A DNA stretch of 64,000 nucleotides from Leptolyngbya sp. NIES-2104 (GTDB lineage: Bacteria; Cyanobacteriota; Cyanobacteriia; Leptolyngbyales; Leptolyngbyaceae): contig NZ_BBWW01000001.1 in NCBI RefSeq assembly GCF_001485215.1, positions 124,001 to 188,000 of the forward strand. The letters are read 5' to 3'. Shown here one piece after another: positions 15,579 through 26,468 of this stretch; within the stretch, counting starts at the first letter, position 1, and each line of letters starts with the position of its first letter. The position numbers were made by a program, and so were the translations under genes. Under the pieces are notes generated by a model. The model had not been told where the DNA came from. It worked only from the letters and a program-made list of their open reading frames with translations, and did no database searches.

Positions 15579-18500
15579 CTATTCCACACCTTCGATGCGG
15601 TCTTCGACTTCTTGGTAGAGTTCGCGGAGTCGATCGAGATTTTCCTCGCTCGTTTCCCAATAGCCGCGACCATTCGCTTCAAGCAGGGTCGTCACCATCT
15701 TACGAAACGAGTTCGGATTGAGATCCAACAGACGCTTACACATTTCCTCATCTTTGAAGAAGGTGGTGTTCGTGTCTTCGTAAACCCAGTTGTCAACTGC
15801 GTTCGCGGTAGCTGACCAACCCATCGTGTTGACCAATCGCTTCGACAGTTCGCGGACTCCTTCGTATCCGTGGCTCAACATGCCTTCGTACCATTTGGGA
15901 TTGAGCATCTTGGTACGGGCATCAAGGCGAACGGTTTCAGACAGGGTACGGATCTGAGCGTTTGCGGTGGTTGTGTCTGCCATGTATGACGCGGGCATTT
16001 TGCCATCGTCGCGGAGGCGGGACACGATCTTGGTCGGGTCGGAATCGTAGTAGTGAGAAACATCAGTCAACGAGATTTCAGACGAATCAAGGTTTTGGAA
16101 GGTCATATCAGCAGTTTTCAGCGAGGCGCGGAAAAGCTGTTCGTTTTGTTCCATCATGCCGGGATTGTCTGATGAGAAGGCGAACCCTTTACGGGCGAGG
16201 TACATATTTTGCAGTTCCTCTTCGTTTTCCCAGGTGCCATTCTCAACCGCTAAGTTGATGTTCGAGGAGTACGAGCCGGAAGCATTCGAGAAGACGCGGG
16301 TTGCCGCTTGACGCAGGTTGATACCGAGTTCATCTGCTTGCTTCATTGCGTGTTTGCGGACGAAGTTCATTTCGAGCGGCTCTTCGGCTTCGGCTGCCAT
16401 TTTGATCGCTCGATCGAGCAATGCCATTTGGTTAATAAACAAGTCACGGAACACACCGGAACAGTTCACCACGACATCGATTCGAGGTCTGCCCAATTCT
16501 TCGAGCGCAATCAGTTCGAGCTTGTTAATCCGTCCGAGCGAATCAGGCATTGGACGAACACCGACCATCCAGAGAATCTGTGCCAGCGATTCACCATAGG
16601 TTTTGATGTTGTCGGTTCCCCAGAGGACGCAAGCGATCGTTTCTGGATACGCGCCACCATTCTCTGCACATTGACGGGCGATTAAGCGATCGACCACGAT
16701 TTTCGCAGATTTAACAGCGGCAGCTGTCGGAATTGATTGTGGATCGAGTGCGTGAATGTTCTTTCCTGTCGGCAGTACATCCGGGTTCCGAATCGGATCG
16801 CCACCAGGACCGGGAATAATGTATTCGCCTTCTAATGCCGTTAACAGTGCGCCGAGTTCGTTATCCGCTACAACTTGCTTTAAGCAGAACTGTAAGAACT
16901 CCATCAGCGGTTTCATCGCTTCTTGATCGACATTCGGATAACCTGCTTCCTGAAGTGCTTCGATCCAAGGCTCCTTCTTACCTCCGAAGTTAAACAGATT
17001 GCTTAACATCGAAGTTCTAGAAACGCGACCATCTTGATCGATTTGTGCTTTCACCATTGCGGTTACTGCTGCACGAGTGGCTTGATTGATGTCGTTTAAC
17101 AGTTGCACATCGTCGAGAATTCCTCGATCGCTCTGTTGGAAAATTTCATCAATGTCACGGTTCAAACCATTTGCAATAATCCGAGGCAAGCTCAGCATTT
17201 CTTCTTCAGGTCGATCGAGGCTGGCAATGTTCACCAGAGTTGCGATCGCTTCATCGGCGGAGGGTGGCTTACCAATGACGTGCAGTCCACACGGTAACAA
17301 TCGCGATTCGATCTCCATCAGTTTGATGTAGACCTTTCCAACGATCGTGTCTCGTTCTTCTTGCGTCAGTTGGCTTGCGTTGTCTGGGAAAGCAATATCT
17401 TTGTCAAGGTTGCAAATCCGCGCTTTATCCATGATCGTGTCAACGATTTGAACACCGCGACCGGAATCTTTCAGCGTTTGATACGAGCCAACTAATTCGC
17501 TCAGTTCTTTTAGACCTTTGTACAGTCCAGCATTTTCAGCGGGAGGAGTGAGGTAACTGATCGTTTCAGCGTAAGAGCGGCGTTTTGCGATCGTTGCTTC
17601 CGATGGGTTGTTCGCTGCGTAGTAATACAGGTTTGGAATTGTACCGATCAAGCTATCGGGATAGCATTCTTCGGACATTCCGATCTGTTTACCGGGCATG
17701 AATTCTAGCGATCCGTGTGTTCCGAAGTGCAGTACAGCATCGGTTTTCCAGATTTTTTCTAGATAGGTGTAGTACGCTGCGAAACCGTGGTGGGGACTTG
17801 CCGATCGAGAGAACAACAACCGCATCGGATCGCCTTCATATCCGAAGGTTGGCTGAACCCCGATAAACACATTCCCGAACGTTTTTCCGTACACCAATAG
17901 ATTTTGTCCATCGGTGTTCAAATGTCCCGGAGCCGGACCCCAAGAGGGAATCAAGCGTTCATGATACGGAGTCAGTTCTTCATATTCTGGAACCGACATT
18001 TTGTAAGCAATGTTCAATTCCGGGCTGTTGTACTGAGCGCGAGCATCATGCAGCACTTCCAGCATCAACGCTTCAGCCGATTCAGGTAAATCCTGTACAT
18101 CGTAGCCGTTTTGCTTCAGAGCTTCCATTGCTTTGTAGATGGAGCCGAACACATCGAGATAAGCTGCCGTTCCCACGTTTCCTTTATCCGGTGGGAAGCT
18201 GAAAACGGTGATTGCTACTCGTTTGTGAAGTTTTGGCTTGCGGCGGAGATTTGCCCACTTCAGAGCACGTTGAGCGATCGCTTCAACCCGATCTTGAAGT
18301 GCGATCGCTTTTCCAGTTGCACCATCGCGACCGGAAACAATAATCGGCTCGATCGCACCATCTAATTCCGGCAATGCAATCTGTAACGCGACTTGAATCG
18401 GGTGCAAACCGAGTTCGCTATCTTGCCATTCTTCGGTCGTTTGGAACACCAGCGGCAGTGCCACCATATACGGGCGATTCAAACGGCGAAGCGACTCGAT

Positions 18501-19556
18501 CGCTTTCGGGTGATCTTGACGTGCCGGACCGCCCACGAGCGCAAATCCAGTGAGCGAAACAACCACATCCACGATCGGGGTTGAAGTTGCGATCGGGTCA
18601 TAGAAGAACGCATCGACGGGCTTCGAGAAATCTAAACCACCTGCGAACACCGGGATGACCCGCGCTCCCATTGCTTCGATTTCCTGCACCATTGCAACGT
18701 AGTGAGCATCATCGCCTGTGACTAAGTGCGTTCTTTGCAGCACAATTCCGACCGTTGGAACCAGCGGATCGCGCATATCTTCTGGAATGTCCTTGCGCGA
18801 GTTAAACCAGTTCAGATACTCCTTGAGATCCTCGAACATGGTCGGAGCCATCGGATGCCAGATTCCGAGATCTGGATAAACTTGCGGCTCTTGAACTGCG
18901 CCAGTAATGTCGCCTTTGAAGACGTATTTATCCGCCAACATGAGCAGGAAATTTTCCAGGTTTTCAGCATTGCCGCCCAGCCAGTACTGGAAGCTCAGCA
19001 TAAAGTTCCGGGCATCCTGCGCTTTGTCCATTGGTAGATATTTCAGGACTTTCGGCAGTGTGTTCAGCAGTTTCAGCATCGCGTCTTGGAAGCCAGCACC
19101 GGAGTTTTCCTTGCGCTTCTTCATGAACTGCGCGATCGCGCTTTTTGACTGTCCCAACTGCGCCATCGAGAAGCTACCCAGCTTATTGAGTCGCATCACT
19201 TGCGGCATCGATGGGAACACAACCGCAGCATCTAAGCGATCGCGGTGCGGTTCAACAGCGGCAACTACTTTTTCTGCCAAGTCTTCGAGAAAGATCAAAG
19301 AAGCAATAAAGATGTTTGCTTCAGACACATCTTTCTGGAAGGCTTCGTAGTTCTCCGGGTTGCGGAGTTCTTCAATCAGATACCCACTAATTTCGACTGC
19401 CACATTGGGATGGTTGGCGTTAATCGATCGTACGGCGGCGGAGAGCGCACTTTGATATTGTGGCTCCAACACGACATAGACCACCTTTAATAAAGACCGT
19501 CCTGCCAAGTTTTCAGGCACAATGTGTCGAACGGTGGGCTTGACGTGAGTGAACAT
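15579..19556 (-). CDS. chlH: Magnesium chelatase subunit H (ChlH)
   Basis: The product is 1325 residues, the normal length for ChlH, the porphyrin-binding catalytic subunit that with ChlI and ChlD inserts Mg2+ into protoporphyrin IX, the first committed step of chlorophyll synthesis. Recognisable segments are [15 protein letters not shown] at the start, [38 protein letters not shown] (conserved His/Glu of the CobN/Mg-chelatase core) and [24 protein letters not shown] near the end. CobN is related, but the sequence is ChlH-like throughout. The gene stands alone with its own terminator. It ends in DRIEGVE. No frameshift was seen. Confidence 0.97.
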   Translation of the reverse strand: MFTHVKPTVRHIVPENLAGRSLLKVVYVVLEPQYQSALSAAVRSINANHPNVAVEISGYLIEELRNPENYEAFQKDVSEANIFIASLIFLEDLAEKVVAAVEPHRDRLDAAVVFPSMPQVMRLNKLGSFSMAQLGQSKSAIAQFMKKRKENSGAGFQDAMLKLLNTLPKVLKYLPMDKAQDARNFMLSFQYWLGGNAENLENFLLMLADKYVFKGDITGAVQEPQVYPDLGIWHPMAPTMFEDLKEYLNWFNSRKDIPEDMRDPLVPTVGIVLQRTHLVTGDDAHYVAMVQEIEAMGARVIPVFAGGLDFSKPVDAFFYDPIATSTPIVDVVVSLTGFALVGGPARQDHPKAIESLRRLNRPYMVALPLVFQTTEEWQDSELGLHPIQVALQIALPELDGAIEPIIVSGRDGATGKAIALQDRVEAIAQRALKWANLRRKPKLHKRVAITVFSFPPDKGNVGTAAYLDVFGSIYKAMEALKQNGYDVQDLPESAEALMLEVLHDARAQYNSPELNIAYKMSVPEYEELTPYHERLIPSWGPAPGHLNTDGQNLLVYGKTFGNVFIGVQPTFGYEGDPMRLLFSRSASPHHGFAAYYTYLEKIWKTDAVLHFGTHGSLEFMPGKQIGMSEECYPDSLIGTIPNLYYYAANNPSEATIAKRRSYAETISYLTPPAENAGLYKGLKELSELVGSYQTLKDSGRGVQIVDTIMDKARICNLDKDIAFPDNASQLTQEERDTIVGKVYIKLMEIESRLLPCGLHVIGKPPSADEAIATLVNIASLDRPEEEMLSLPRIIANGLNRDIDEIFQQSDRGILDDVQLLNDINQATRAAVTAMVKAQIDQDGRVSRTSMLSNLFNFGGKKEPWIEALQEAGYPNVDQEAMKPLMEFLQFCLKQVVADNELGALLTALEGEYIIPGPGGDPIRNPDVLPTGKNIHALDPQSIPTAAAVKSAKIVVDRLIARQCAENGGAYPETIACVLWGTDNIKTYGESLAQILWMVGVRPMPDSLGRINKLELIALEELGRPRIDVVVNCSGVFRDLFINQMALLDRAIKMAAEAEEPLEMNFVRKHAMKQADELGINLRQAATRVFSNASGSYSSNINLAVENGTWENEEELQNMYLARKGFAFSSDNPGMMEQNEQLFRASLKTADMTFQNLDSSEISLTDVSHYYDSDPTKIVSRLRDDGKMPASYMADTTTANAQIRTLSETVRLDARTKMLNPKWYEGMLSHGYEGVRELSKRLVNTMGWSATANAVDNWVYEDTNTTFFKDEEMCKRLLDLNPNSFRKMVTTLLEANGRGYWETSEENLDRLRELYQEVEDRIEGVE

Positions 19557-19910
19557 TCGCTCAGACTCCTTTATTGCGTGTTCTCTTCTTAAAACAACCA
19601 GCGAACTAAGCGGAAGAATGTAACGCTTTGTAAAGCGATGTTCTTGGCTTCACGATCGCGAAATGTATTTAATCTACATTTGTGTTTTTACCAGAAAACG
19701 TATACATAAAGCGCATTTCGGGAGGTATCTGACACAAATTGATAAGAAACCCGCTGTTTTTTGTTGCATTCGGTTACAGAAAGCTGAGTGTCTACTCTGT
19801 TTTCTGTAATATTTCTTAATGAAAAAGTGTAAAGGATTGAATCGATCGAGTTTGTGTCTGTGCAGCAAGCAATGGATGCAATGAGTATCTTAAATAAAGA
19901 TTTGAGGCAC
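19557..19910. other. Upstream region of chlH
   Basis: This 350-base stretch should contain the chlH promoter. It is AT-rich near 19675-19870. I could not assign a specific promoter or operator; a 64-residue frame on the minus strand is judged chance. Confidence 0.4.
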
Positions 19911-20013
19911 GAGTGCTAAATCCCGATGAAAAGTTTTTCGCTTCGTTGCAGACTCGCTCCGAAATGGAATTCGGGGCGCGTCAATAACGCAGAGCGACGA
20001 CTTTAAAGCACTC
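19911..20013. repeat. Short derivative of the palindromic element family (E7)
   Basis: The ends GAGTGCT and AGCACTC are inverted. Inside lie CGCTTCGTT, one family arm (CTCCGAAATGGAATTCGGGGCG) and ACGCAGAGCG. The second arm and central hairpins are absent, so this is an internally deleted copy. Its right end touches the stop codon of the 20013-20390 gene. Confidence 0.65.
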
Positions 20014-20390
20014 TAATTCTTCGTTTCCGCGTCTTTGAAAATAATTTGCTCCGTCCACTCCGGAAGCCTTTCGACCTGACTCAAAACTGCCATTGAAAAA
20101 CTGACGACCAACAGACTCCCAACGATCGCTAAAAGTGGAGAATGTTTTGCAAGCCCAGAATCTCTGAAAATTCGAGCGATCGGGCGACTCTGCTTTCTGA
20201 GCTGCTGACTCGATAACTTTTTCGTGCGGAACGGGTCACGGACATAATGACCGCTGAGGCTGACCACTAAGCGCGATCGACAATGGGGACACGTTAACAA
20301 GCCGCCGACCGATTTGACAGAGGGCAATCCCCCGGTACGATGACAAACCGGGCAAGCATTGGAATCGCGATCAAAGGTATCAGCATTCAT
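20013..20390 (-). CDS. Zinc-ribbon membrane protein, hypothetical
   Basis: The product has 125 residues. Two CxxC pairs (CPVCHRTGG at 13-21 and CPHCRSR at 34-40) form a zinc ribbon. After a basic region comes one membrane helix (about 84-103, LLAIVGSLLVVSFSMAVLSQ) and a short acidic tail. The topology suggests a cytoplasmic zinc ribbon anchored to a membrane. No function known to me; neighbours do not clarify it. Confidence 0.7.
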   Translation of the reverse strand: MNADTFDRDSNACPVCHRTGGLPSVKSVGGLLTCPHCRSRLVVSLSGHYVRDPFRTKKLSSQQLRKQSRPIARIFRDSGLAKHSPLLAIVGSLLVVSFSMAVLSQVERLPEWTEQIIFKDAETKN

Positions 20391-20571
20391 CAGACAACGT
20401 TACATCAGCAGGACAACAAAGGGCGGGTCGCTAAAGGCGCTTTTCTAAATGAAGCAATCTGAGGCAGAAAAAATAAAGATCGAAATTCCTAAAGACAAAC
20501 TACTTAGTTATAACTAGTTTACTCGCGATCGCTATAGAGACAACGATCGATTCGGCAAAATCGCTGAATCT

Positions 20572-21060
20572 TTATTCTTCAGAGTCTTCCCTTCTGGAAA
20601 TCCACGAAGTCCGCTCCAGTCGCTTCACTCCCACCAGAGTCAGCAACGTTAATAAAGTTCCCAAAACGGTCAATTCCCAGAGTCCGGCTCCAGCGGTAAT
20701 GCCTAACGCGGCTGTAACCCAAATCGATGCAGCAGAAGTCAATCCCTTCACTTCTTGGCTGTTGCGATTGGGGCGCGATCGATGCAGAATTTCCCCAGCT
20801 CCTAAAAATCCAACTCCTGTCGCGACTCCCTGAATCGTACGGCTGACACTATCGACCGAGCCACTCACCTCGATCGGAACTAAGACAAATAGAGCCGCTC
20901 CGAGACTAACTAACATATGAGTTCTCAGTCCAGCAGATTTGCGTTGCTGTTGACGTTCTAACCCGATCGCGCCGCCAGCCAGTAAAGCCGAACCTAATCG
21001 AAGAATTAATCCGCCCCAGTTGTGAAGATCGATCGCGAAATTTGTCATATTTCCTAGCAC
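20572..21060 (-). CDS. MgtC/SapB family membrane protein
   Basis: The product has 162 residues. The core RLGSALLAGGAIGLERQ, then KSAGLRTHMLVSLGAALFVLVP, TIQGVATGVGFLGAGEIL and GLTSAASIWVTAALGITAG match the MgtC family, with four to five membrane helices. MgtC proteins are linked to Mg2+ homeostasis and inhibition of F-type ATP synthase in pathogens; in cyanobacteria the role is undefined. The C-terminal soluble domain found in longer relatives is missing. Start: ATG 21060 or the Met at residue 5. Confidence 0.9.
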   Translation of the reverse strand: MLGNMTNFAIDLHNWGGLILRLGSALLAGGAIGLERQQQRKSAGLRTHMLVSLGAALFVLVPIEVSGSVDSVSRTIQGVATGVGFLGAGEILHRSRPNRNSQEVKGLTSAASIWVTAALGITAGAGLWELTVLGTLLTLLTLVGVKRLERTSWISRREDSEE

Positions 21061-21271
21061 TAAATATCAAATTTGAACGCCGATAATGAGTTCAATCTAT
21101 TTCGATTTCTTTTGACAACAATCGATTTGTTTAGTCGGATACAAAACAAATTTCTCAAACATAGAAATCATTATTAAAGTTAAAGATTTTGATAGGGAAC
21201 TCCACCCAAACAACGGGTAACTTTCCGATAGCAAGAATGAGTTTCATCCTTTATCTTTAAGTTACGGTCGA

Positions 21272-21496
21272 GTGTGGCGACCAAACACAGAATTGTCTCT
21301 ATTTAAATCATGGTTAAAGCTCATGCCTGAATGTCCTTGCTGTTCAGAGAGATTACTGCGTCACGTTCGTCACGGCAAATTGTATTGGTTTTGCACACAT
21401 TGTTGGCAAGAAATGCCGAATTTAGAAGACCTTGTTTATCACGCTACGTTAACACCCAAAGAAAGAGTTCCAGAAAAAGAGATTGTACTAACCTGA
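21272..21496 (+). CDS. Small zinc-ribbon protein (paralog of the 43109-43315 gene)
   Basis: The product has 74 residues from GTG 21272; ATG 21323 (MPECPCCSERLL) is a plausible shorter start. The core CPCCSERLLRHVRHGKLYWFCTHCWQEMP has two CxxC pairs and is clearly similar to the protein at 43109-43315. Such small CPxC...WQEMP proteins are common in cyanobacteria; I know no established function. Its 3' end lies 25 bases before the next gene. Confidence 0.7.
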   Translation: MWRPNTELSLFKSWLKLMPECPCCSERLLRHVRHGKLYWFCTHCWQEMPNLEDLVYHATLTPKERVPEKEIVLT

Positions 21497-21521
21497 TGAG
21501 TGACGACATTGGGATATTGGT

Positions 21522-22487
21522 ATGGCATTGGGAATGATGGTGGACGGGAAATGGACAACGGATTGGAATGAGCGCGATGACAGCGGGAAGTTCAATCGCA
21601 CCCCCACCAAGTTTCGCGATCGCATTACAGCAGATGGCTCCAGTGGATTTCAAGCGGCATCCGGTAGATATCATCTCTATGTGTCGCTGGCTTGTCCGTG
21701 GGCACATCGAACGCTGATTTTGCGATCGCTCAAAGGTTTAGAAGATGCGGTTGGTTTGTCGATCGTCGATGCTGTTTTAAGCGATAAAGGTTGGTTTTTC
21801 TCGGATGCTCCGGGAGCAATTCCTGATTCTGCAAATCATGCGGAATATTTGCAAGAAATCTATCTTAAGGCGGATTCTAAATACACAGGACGAATCACAG
21901 TTCCGGTGCTTTGGGACACGGAAAAGAAGACGATTGTAAATAATGAATCGCGTGAAATTATTCGGATGTTTGACACCGAATTTAACGACCTTGCGACGCT
22001 GGATATTGATTTGTATCCAGAAGCACTAAAACAGCGAATTGATGACACGATCGATAAAATTTATATGCCCGTGAATAATGGCGTTTATCGATCGGGTTTT
22101 GCCACTTCTCAAGAAGCCTATGAAGAAGCGGTGACTGAACTTTTTGAAAACTTAGACTATTGGGAAACGGTGCTCGGTCAACAGCGTTATCTTTGTGGAA
22201 ATCAACTCACAGAGGCGGATATTTGTATGTTTACGACACTGCTTCGATTTGATTCGGTTTACTACAGCCACTTCAAATGTAATGTGCGGCGAATGGTTGA
22301 TTATCCGAACCTGTGGAACTATCTCAAGGAGTTGTATCAACATCCGCAGATTAAGCCGACCTGCAATCTCGACCACATTAAGCGGCACTATTACATGAGC
22401 CAAACTCAGATTAATCCGACGCGAATTGTACCCGTCGGACCTGAGATTGACTTTGATGAAAAGCACGATCGCGATCGATTCAACTAG
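21522..22487 (+). CDS. Glutathionyl-hydroquinone reductase (Xi-class GST, YqjG/ECM4 family)
   Basis: The product has 321 residues. The catalytic motif SLACPWAHRTLI (Cys near residue 52) is diagnostic of the Xi class, which reduces glutathionyl-hydroquinones using glutathione. The C-terminal helical GST domain has NQLTEADICMFTTLLRFDSVY, and the family tyrosine-rich NIWNYLKELYQHP-type segment is present. Cytosolic, no signal peptide. Likely part of quinone and redox detoxification. The start at ATG 21522 follows GGGATATTGGT. A palindromic element begins one base after the stop. Confidence 0.92.
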   Translation: MALGMMVDGKWTTDWNERDDSGKFNRTPTKFRDRITADGSSGFQAASGRYHLYVSLACPWAHRTLILRSLKGLEDAVGLSIVDAVLSDKGWFFSDAPGAIPDSANHAEYLQEIYLKADSKYTGRITVPVLWDTEKKTIVNNESREIIRMFDTEFNDLATLDIDLYPEALKQRIDDTIDKIYMPVNNGVYRSGFATSQEAYEEAVTELFENLDYWETVLGQQRYLCGNQLTEADICMFTTLLRFDSVYYSHFKCNVRRMVDYPNLWNYLKELYQHPQIKPTCNLDHIKRHYYMSQTQINPTRIVPVGPEIDFDEKHDRDRFN

Positions 22488-22681
22488 GGTGTGCTTTAAA
22501 GGCGGCTCACTTCGTTCAATCCCGCCCTGAAATGAATTTCGGGCTAATCGACGAAAGTCTACTGAAGTAGACTCTGAACCTATTTTGATACTCTTAGTTC
22601 ATTTCAATGAACTTGCGCCGATTAGCCCGAAATTCTATTTCAGGGCGAGATGGAATCGGAGCAGAGGGACGTTAAAATACG
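22488..22681. mobile_element. Palindromic MITE-like element, copy E1
   Basis: Core 22523-22647: CGCCCTGAAAT...ATTTCGGGCTAATCG pairs with CGATTAGCCCGAAAT...ATTTCAGGGCG. Inside are two hairpins, AGTCTACT/AGTAGACT (22556-22573) and AGTTCA/TGAACT (22596-22613). The outer ends (GGTGTGCTTTAAAG and GTTAAAATACG) are imperfect inverted repeats. It lies between convergent genes, one base past the reductase stop. Confidence 0.75.
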
Positions 22682-22684
22682 TTC

Positions 22685-23425
22685 TTAATCAAACCAGCTT
22701 GCGTCTTGATTCGCATCAGTAGGACTGTTTGGAAAGACGGGGTGGGCAAGCGCGGCAGCCTGACGCTTCTTAATAATGTCCTGATGGCTTCTCAAATCTG
22801 CATTATGCGGTGGAGCTTTAGGAGCAGATTTAGGAGCTAACTTCGCGACAGGTTGCTTTTCTTTGAGCGTTTGATTTTCTTCGACTAGCTTCTGGTTCGA
22901 CTCCGCAAGATGTAGCGCTGTGCATTGTGCTTCGCTCAGTTCAGTGTGAAGTTGTTTCTTTTCTTCAATCAATTTCTGATTCGCTTCAGCTAGTTTGAGC
23001 GCGTCTTGCTGAACGCGTTCGAGTTGAGACTGAACATGAGCGATTTTATCGGATTGTTCCGCTTGTTCAAGCTGCGATCGCAGTTTCGTGACTTCCTCCG
23101 CATGTTGCAGTTTTTCTGCAATCAGCTTCTTATTTTCCTCAGCCAATTTTAGCGCTGCGTTCTGAGCTTCTTTTAACTCGGTGTGAACTTGGTTCGATTG
23201 TTCGAGATGCGTTTCGAGCGTTTGCACAATCGAACTGTGCTGCTCGATTTGAGTTTGTAAATGTTCGATCGTCTGTTGAAGCTGTTTTTCGTTTTGTTGC
23301 GATCGTTCTAATTCATGTTTCAGATCATCAAGATGCGTCATCAAATCGGTATGTTCAGAAGCATCTGAGGTCGTTAAAGCTTTACCGTTCGGTGCGGGGG
23401 TTTTTCGCTGTCGTTGCGTTGCCAT
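22685..23425 (-). CDS. Coiled-coil protein with internal repeats, hypothetical
   Basis: The product has 246 residues. After a basic Ser/Thr N-terminus, a long coiled coil (about 25-190) contains three copies of a motif like EAQNAALKLAEENKKLIAEK (near residues 85, 140 and 165). The tail (QAAALAHPVFPNSPTDANQDASWFD) is not coiled. No membrane segment or enzyme motif. Possibly a structural or scaffold protein; the repeats may have arisen by duplication. Its stop adjoins element E1. Confidence 0.65.
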   Translation of the reverse strand: MATQRQRKTPAPNGKALTTSDASEHTDLMTHLDDLKHELERSQQNEKQLQQTIEHLQTQIEQHSSIVQTLETHLEQSNQVHTELKEAQNAALKLAEENKKLIAEKLQHAEEVTKLRSQLEQAEQSDKIAHVQSQLERVQQDALKLAEANQKLIEEKKQLHTELSEAQCTALHLAESNQKLVEENQTLKEKQPVAKLAPKSAPKAPPHNADLRSHQDIIKKRQAAALAHPVFPNSPTDANQDASWFD

Positions 23426-23476
23426 TGTTCGTCCCTTGAGTTCCTATCTTCAACCCTACACTCGATTCAGAGTTGC

Positions 23477-24463
23477 TCATACGGATGTTGACGAATCTTT
23501 GCTTGATAGCTTTTGGAGAAATTGTGTGCAGCCCATTGGCAAGTCGAAAATGTGCAGTTGAAAATGGCGCGAGAGTTCTTCGCACACTCTGATGCCGCGC
23601 ACACTGTTCCCGTGAGTATCTAGTAGTGGAGAGAAAATTGCGATGCCAACTTGATTAGGCACAACGGCAAGTAGACCACCAGAAACACCACTTTTTGCAG
23701 GGATTCCCACATCATAAGACCAGCGACCTGCATAGTTATACATTCCACAGGTATACATCACAGATAAAATATCGCGAATGTACTCAACACTCACTGCACG
23801 ATCGCCAGTGATTGGATTAATTCCTTTGTTTGCTAACGTTGCTGCCATCACTGCAAGATCATGACAATTCACTAAAATCGAACACTGCTGAAAATAAAGA
23901 TCCAATGCTTCATCGATCTTTTCATCGATCATGCCGAAGTGATACATCAAATGTGCCATTGCACGGTTTCGATGTCCGGTTGTGCGCTCAGACATGAAGA
24001 CAGGAACATCAACAAAGACATCGCGACCTGTATAGTTCCGAAACATTTCTAGCAATCGATTGATTCGCTCAGTCGCGTTTTGACCCTTGATGAGGCTTGT
24101 CGTTGCGATCGCGCCTGCGTTCACCATCGGGTTATCAGGTCGCTTCGAGTTTTCATCGAGTCGAATAATCGAATTAAACGGATCACCCGTCGGTTCTACT
24201 CCAACCTTTTGCAGTAACGTGTCTCGTCCGCGATCTTCTAATGCCATTCCATAAGCGAACACTTTTGAGATCGATTGAATCGTGAACAGTTGCGACAAAT
24301 CTCCAACTTCAAACACTTTTCCATCGACGGTTACAACACTGATACTGAACCAATTTGAATCAGCTTTTGCAAGTTCTGGAATGTAACTCGCAACTGTACC
24401 ATCCTTGAGATCGCGATATTTCAGATATAGTTCTTCTAGGAAGCTCTGGAATGGGTGAGTCAT
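23477..24463 (-). CDS. glsA: Glutaminase A
   Basis: The product is 328 residues from ATG 24463 ([12 protein letters not shown]); a longer frame to 24505 exists, but its start would overlap the divergent kinase gene. Beta-lactamase-fold glutaminase motifs are clear: QSISK with Ser64 and Lys67 (catalytic SxxK), [12 protein letters not shown] and the late [14 protein letters not shown]. It hydrolyses glutamine to glutamate and ammonia in the cytosol. The C-terminus lacks the STAS or cNMP domains some cyanobacterial glutaminases carry. It diverges from the sensor kinase at 24497, and the 33-base gap implies overlapping promoters. Confidence 0.95.
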   Translation of the reverse strand: MTHPFQSFLEELYLKYRDLKDGTVASYIPELAKADSNWFSISVVTVDGKVFEVGDLSQLFTIQSISKVFAYGMALEDRGRDTLLQKVGVEPTGDPFNSIIRLDENSKRPDNPMVNAGAIATTSLIKGQNATERINRLLEMFRNYTGRDVFVDVPVFMSERTTGHRNRAMAHLMYHFGMIDEKIDEALDLYFQQCSILVNCHDLAVMAATLANKGINPITGDRAVSVEYIRDILSVMYTCGMYNYAGRWSYDVGIPAKSGVSGGLLAVVPNQVGIAIFSPLLDTHGNSVRGIRVCEELSRHFQLHIFDLPMGCTQFLQKLSSKDSSTSV

Positions 24464-24496
24464 AGATTTAAAGACGCAGCAAGACGATAGTACCCT

Positions 24497-25771
24497 ATGT
24501 TTCAAACGACGCGAAGACGATTAGCACTTTGGTATACAACCGTGACCGCAGTATTGTTACTGGTGTTTGCGAGTGGATTCTATTTTTATGTACGATCGAC
24601 GCTGATCGAACGGATTGACGATACATTGAATCACGTGGCGGAAGTGGTTCAGCGATCGCTCGTGATTCAAGCCGTCGGGGATCAAGTCAGTGTCAATGTC
24701 GAAGCGAGTTTCCGCGATAATTCTATCTCGCTCGAAGATGATCACATTGATATCGAATGGTTTGATCCAAACGGCAATCAGCTTTGGTCAACGTTTGCTG
24801 AACCGCTTTCTGTCCCGCTGCATCTCAATCAAGATGGCGAAACGGTTCACGTCTCCGACACTCAGTTTCTCAGGCAAGTGACCGAGCGAGTTCAAATCGG
24901 GCGAAGGGTTTTAGGGTATTTGCGGATCAGTCATCCTTGGTTTGAAGTGACAAAGCCAGTTCGTCAATTAGTTCTGGATTTGAGTATCGGAACAGCAACG
25001 ATGATCGGGATTGTGGCAAGTATTGGCTGGTTTCTCTCAGGGCTTGCGATGCAGCCGATTCGGGAATCGTATCAACGCTTAAAGCAATTTACAGCGGATG
25101 CTTCTCATGAATTGAGAAACCCGATCGCAATTATTCAAACCAATGTTCAAGTTGCGCTTGCTGATCCAAATCCAGATCCACAAATGCAGCAACAACATTT
25201 ACAAGTGATTGAGCGTTTAACTCGACGGCTCGGAAAGTTAGTTGATGATTTGTTGTTTCTGGCACGCCAGGATAGCGGCATTGTGCAACCGCAGCGGAGC
25301 GCGATCGAGCTAGATGAACTATTAGACGAAGTGCTAGAAGAACAAGGCATGATCGCAGCCGAAAAAGAAATTTCGCTCTCATTCAAAGTCGATCGCGCTT
25401 TAGAATATTGGCTACAAGGCGATCGCGATCAACTATCGAGATTGTTCACAAATTTAGTTAGCAATGCGATCAAATACACACCAGAGAATCGAGAAATCAC
25501 AGTCGAACTCTCACAATCAAAATCGGGACTACTTACAAAAGTGATTGATACCGGGATTGGAATTCCTGAAGATGCGATCGCGAATTTATTCGATCGATTT
25601 TACCGAGTTGATCCAGCGAGAACCAAGGCAACGGGAGGATCGGGATTAGGATTAGCGATCGCACAAGCAATCACCGAAAATCATCATGGACAGATTCAGA
25701 TCGAAAGCCAAATCAATCAAGGGACGACAGTTATGGTTACTCTGCCACAATCACAAGTAGAATTATCTTAA
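24497..25771 (+). CDS. Membrane sensor histidine kinase
   Basis: The product has 424 residues: TM1 (about 10-32, [22 protein letters not shown]), a sensor loop, TM2 (about 163-184), HisKA with [13 protein letters not shown] (phospho-His near 202) and a complete ATPase domain ([12 protein letters not shown]-box, [22 protein letters not shown]). A canonical HAMP is not obvious; a short linker follows TM2. The periplasmic domain is about 130 residues and unassigned. No response-regulator gene is next to it. It is divergent from glsA and followed 16 bases later by a broken Uma2 gene. Confidence 0.93.
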   Translation: MFQTTRRRLALWYTTVTAVLLLVFASGFYFYVRSTLIERIDDTLNHVAEVVQRSLVIQAVGDQVSVNVEASFRDNSISLEDDHIDIEWFDPNGNQLWSTFAEPLSVPLHLNQDGETVHVSDTQFLRQVTERVQIGRRVLGYLRISHPWFEVTKPVRQLVLDLSIGTATMIGIVASIGWFLSGLAMQPIRESYQRLKQFTADASHELRNPIAIIQTNVQVALADPNPDPQMQQQHLQVIERLTRRLGKLVDDLLFLARQDSGIVQPQRSAIELDELLDEVLEEQGMIAAEKEISLSFKVDRALEYWLQGDRDQLSRLFTNLVSNAIKYTPENREITVELSQSKSGLLTKVIDTGIGIPEDAIANLFDRFYRVDPARTKATGGSGLGLAIAQAITENHHGQIQIESQINQGTTVMVTLPQSQVELS

Positions 25772-25787
25772 GTTCTGGTATCTTGCT

Positions 25788-26468
25788 ATGTCCACGATCG
25801 CTCAACTGATCATTCGTCGATCGTCGAACGAGGTTCCCATTTGGCAAACTGCAACTTGGGACGATTATCTTGCTGGTTGTAAGACCGCAGAAATCGAGCA
25901 ACCTGACCATTTCAAAATCTATTTTGACCAAGGATACCTATTTGTTGACATGGAATGGGAAGGAATCGATCACGCCAGAGTTAGAGAACTGATCACGATG
26001 CTGATTGCATTCTGGTTTAGCCAACATCCTGAACACACTTTTGATTGTCTAGGTGGCTGTATTCTTGAGAAGCCGAATCAACGGGCTGCCGCTCCTGACC
26101 AAGTTTTGTATGTTGGAAGTGATTCTCCACGTTAGCAAGAAGGTGAACCGCGACGGATTAATTTACGACAGTGGCGAGTTCCGAACCTGGTTTGCGAGGT
26201 CGGAGATACAACGTTAGCAACCAACCTCGATGAGAAAAAGCAAATCTACGCAGCTTTAGAGATTCCGGAGTACTGGGTGATCGATGTTTCAGGAATGAGA
26301 GTCATTGCGTTTGGGCTTCAGGCAGATGGAAGATATCAACAATGTGCAAGCTCGATCGCATTACAAGGATTGTCGATCGCATTAATTGAACAAACGCTTT
26401 CACGCCTCGCTTATGAGACGAATGGTACTGCCGCTTTATGGTTTGTTCGACAAATCTCAAACCTGTAA
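25788..26468 (+). pseudogene. Uma2-family nuclease gene interrupted by an in-frame stop
   Basis: The first 115 codons encode the Uma2 (DUF820) N-terminal half (ATWDDYLAGCKT...YVGSDSPR). A TAG at 26133 follows, and the same frame continues with QEGEPRRINLRQWRVPNLVCEVGDTTLATNLDEKKQIYAALEIPEYWVIDV to 26468. Relatives have a Trp at the stop position, so a single TGG to TAG change explains the break. Uma2 proteins are PD-(D/E)xK nucleases, hugely expanded in cyanobacteria, with unclear function. Recent inactivation, read-through or a sequencing error are all possible. Its end overlaps the dus stop region by 12 bases. Confidence 0.8.

Noticed and set aside
19674-19868. 64-residue minus-strand frame upstream of chlH
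   Set aside because: No ribosome site, no conserved pattern; likely chance in AT-rich DNA.
22488-22681. CRISPR array
   Set aside because: The repeats in the window are palindromic single copies or pairs, not regularly spaced short repeats with unique spacers.
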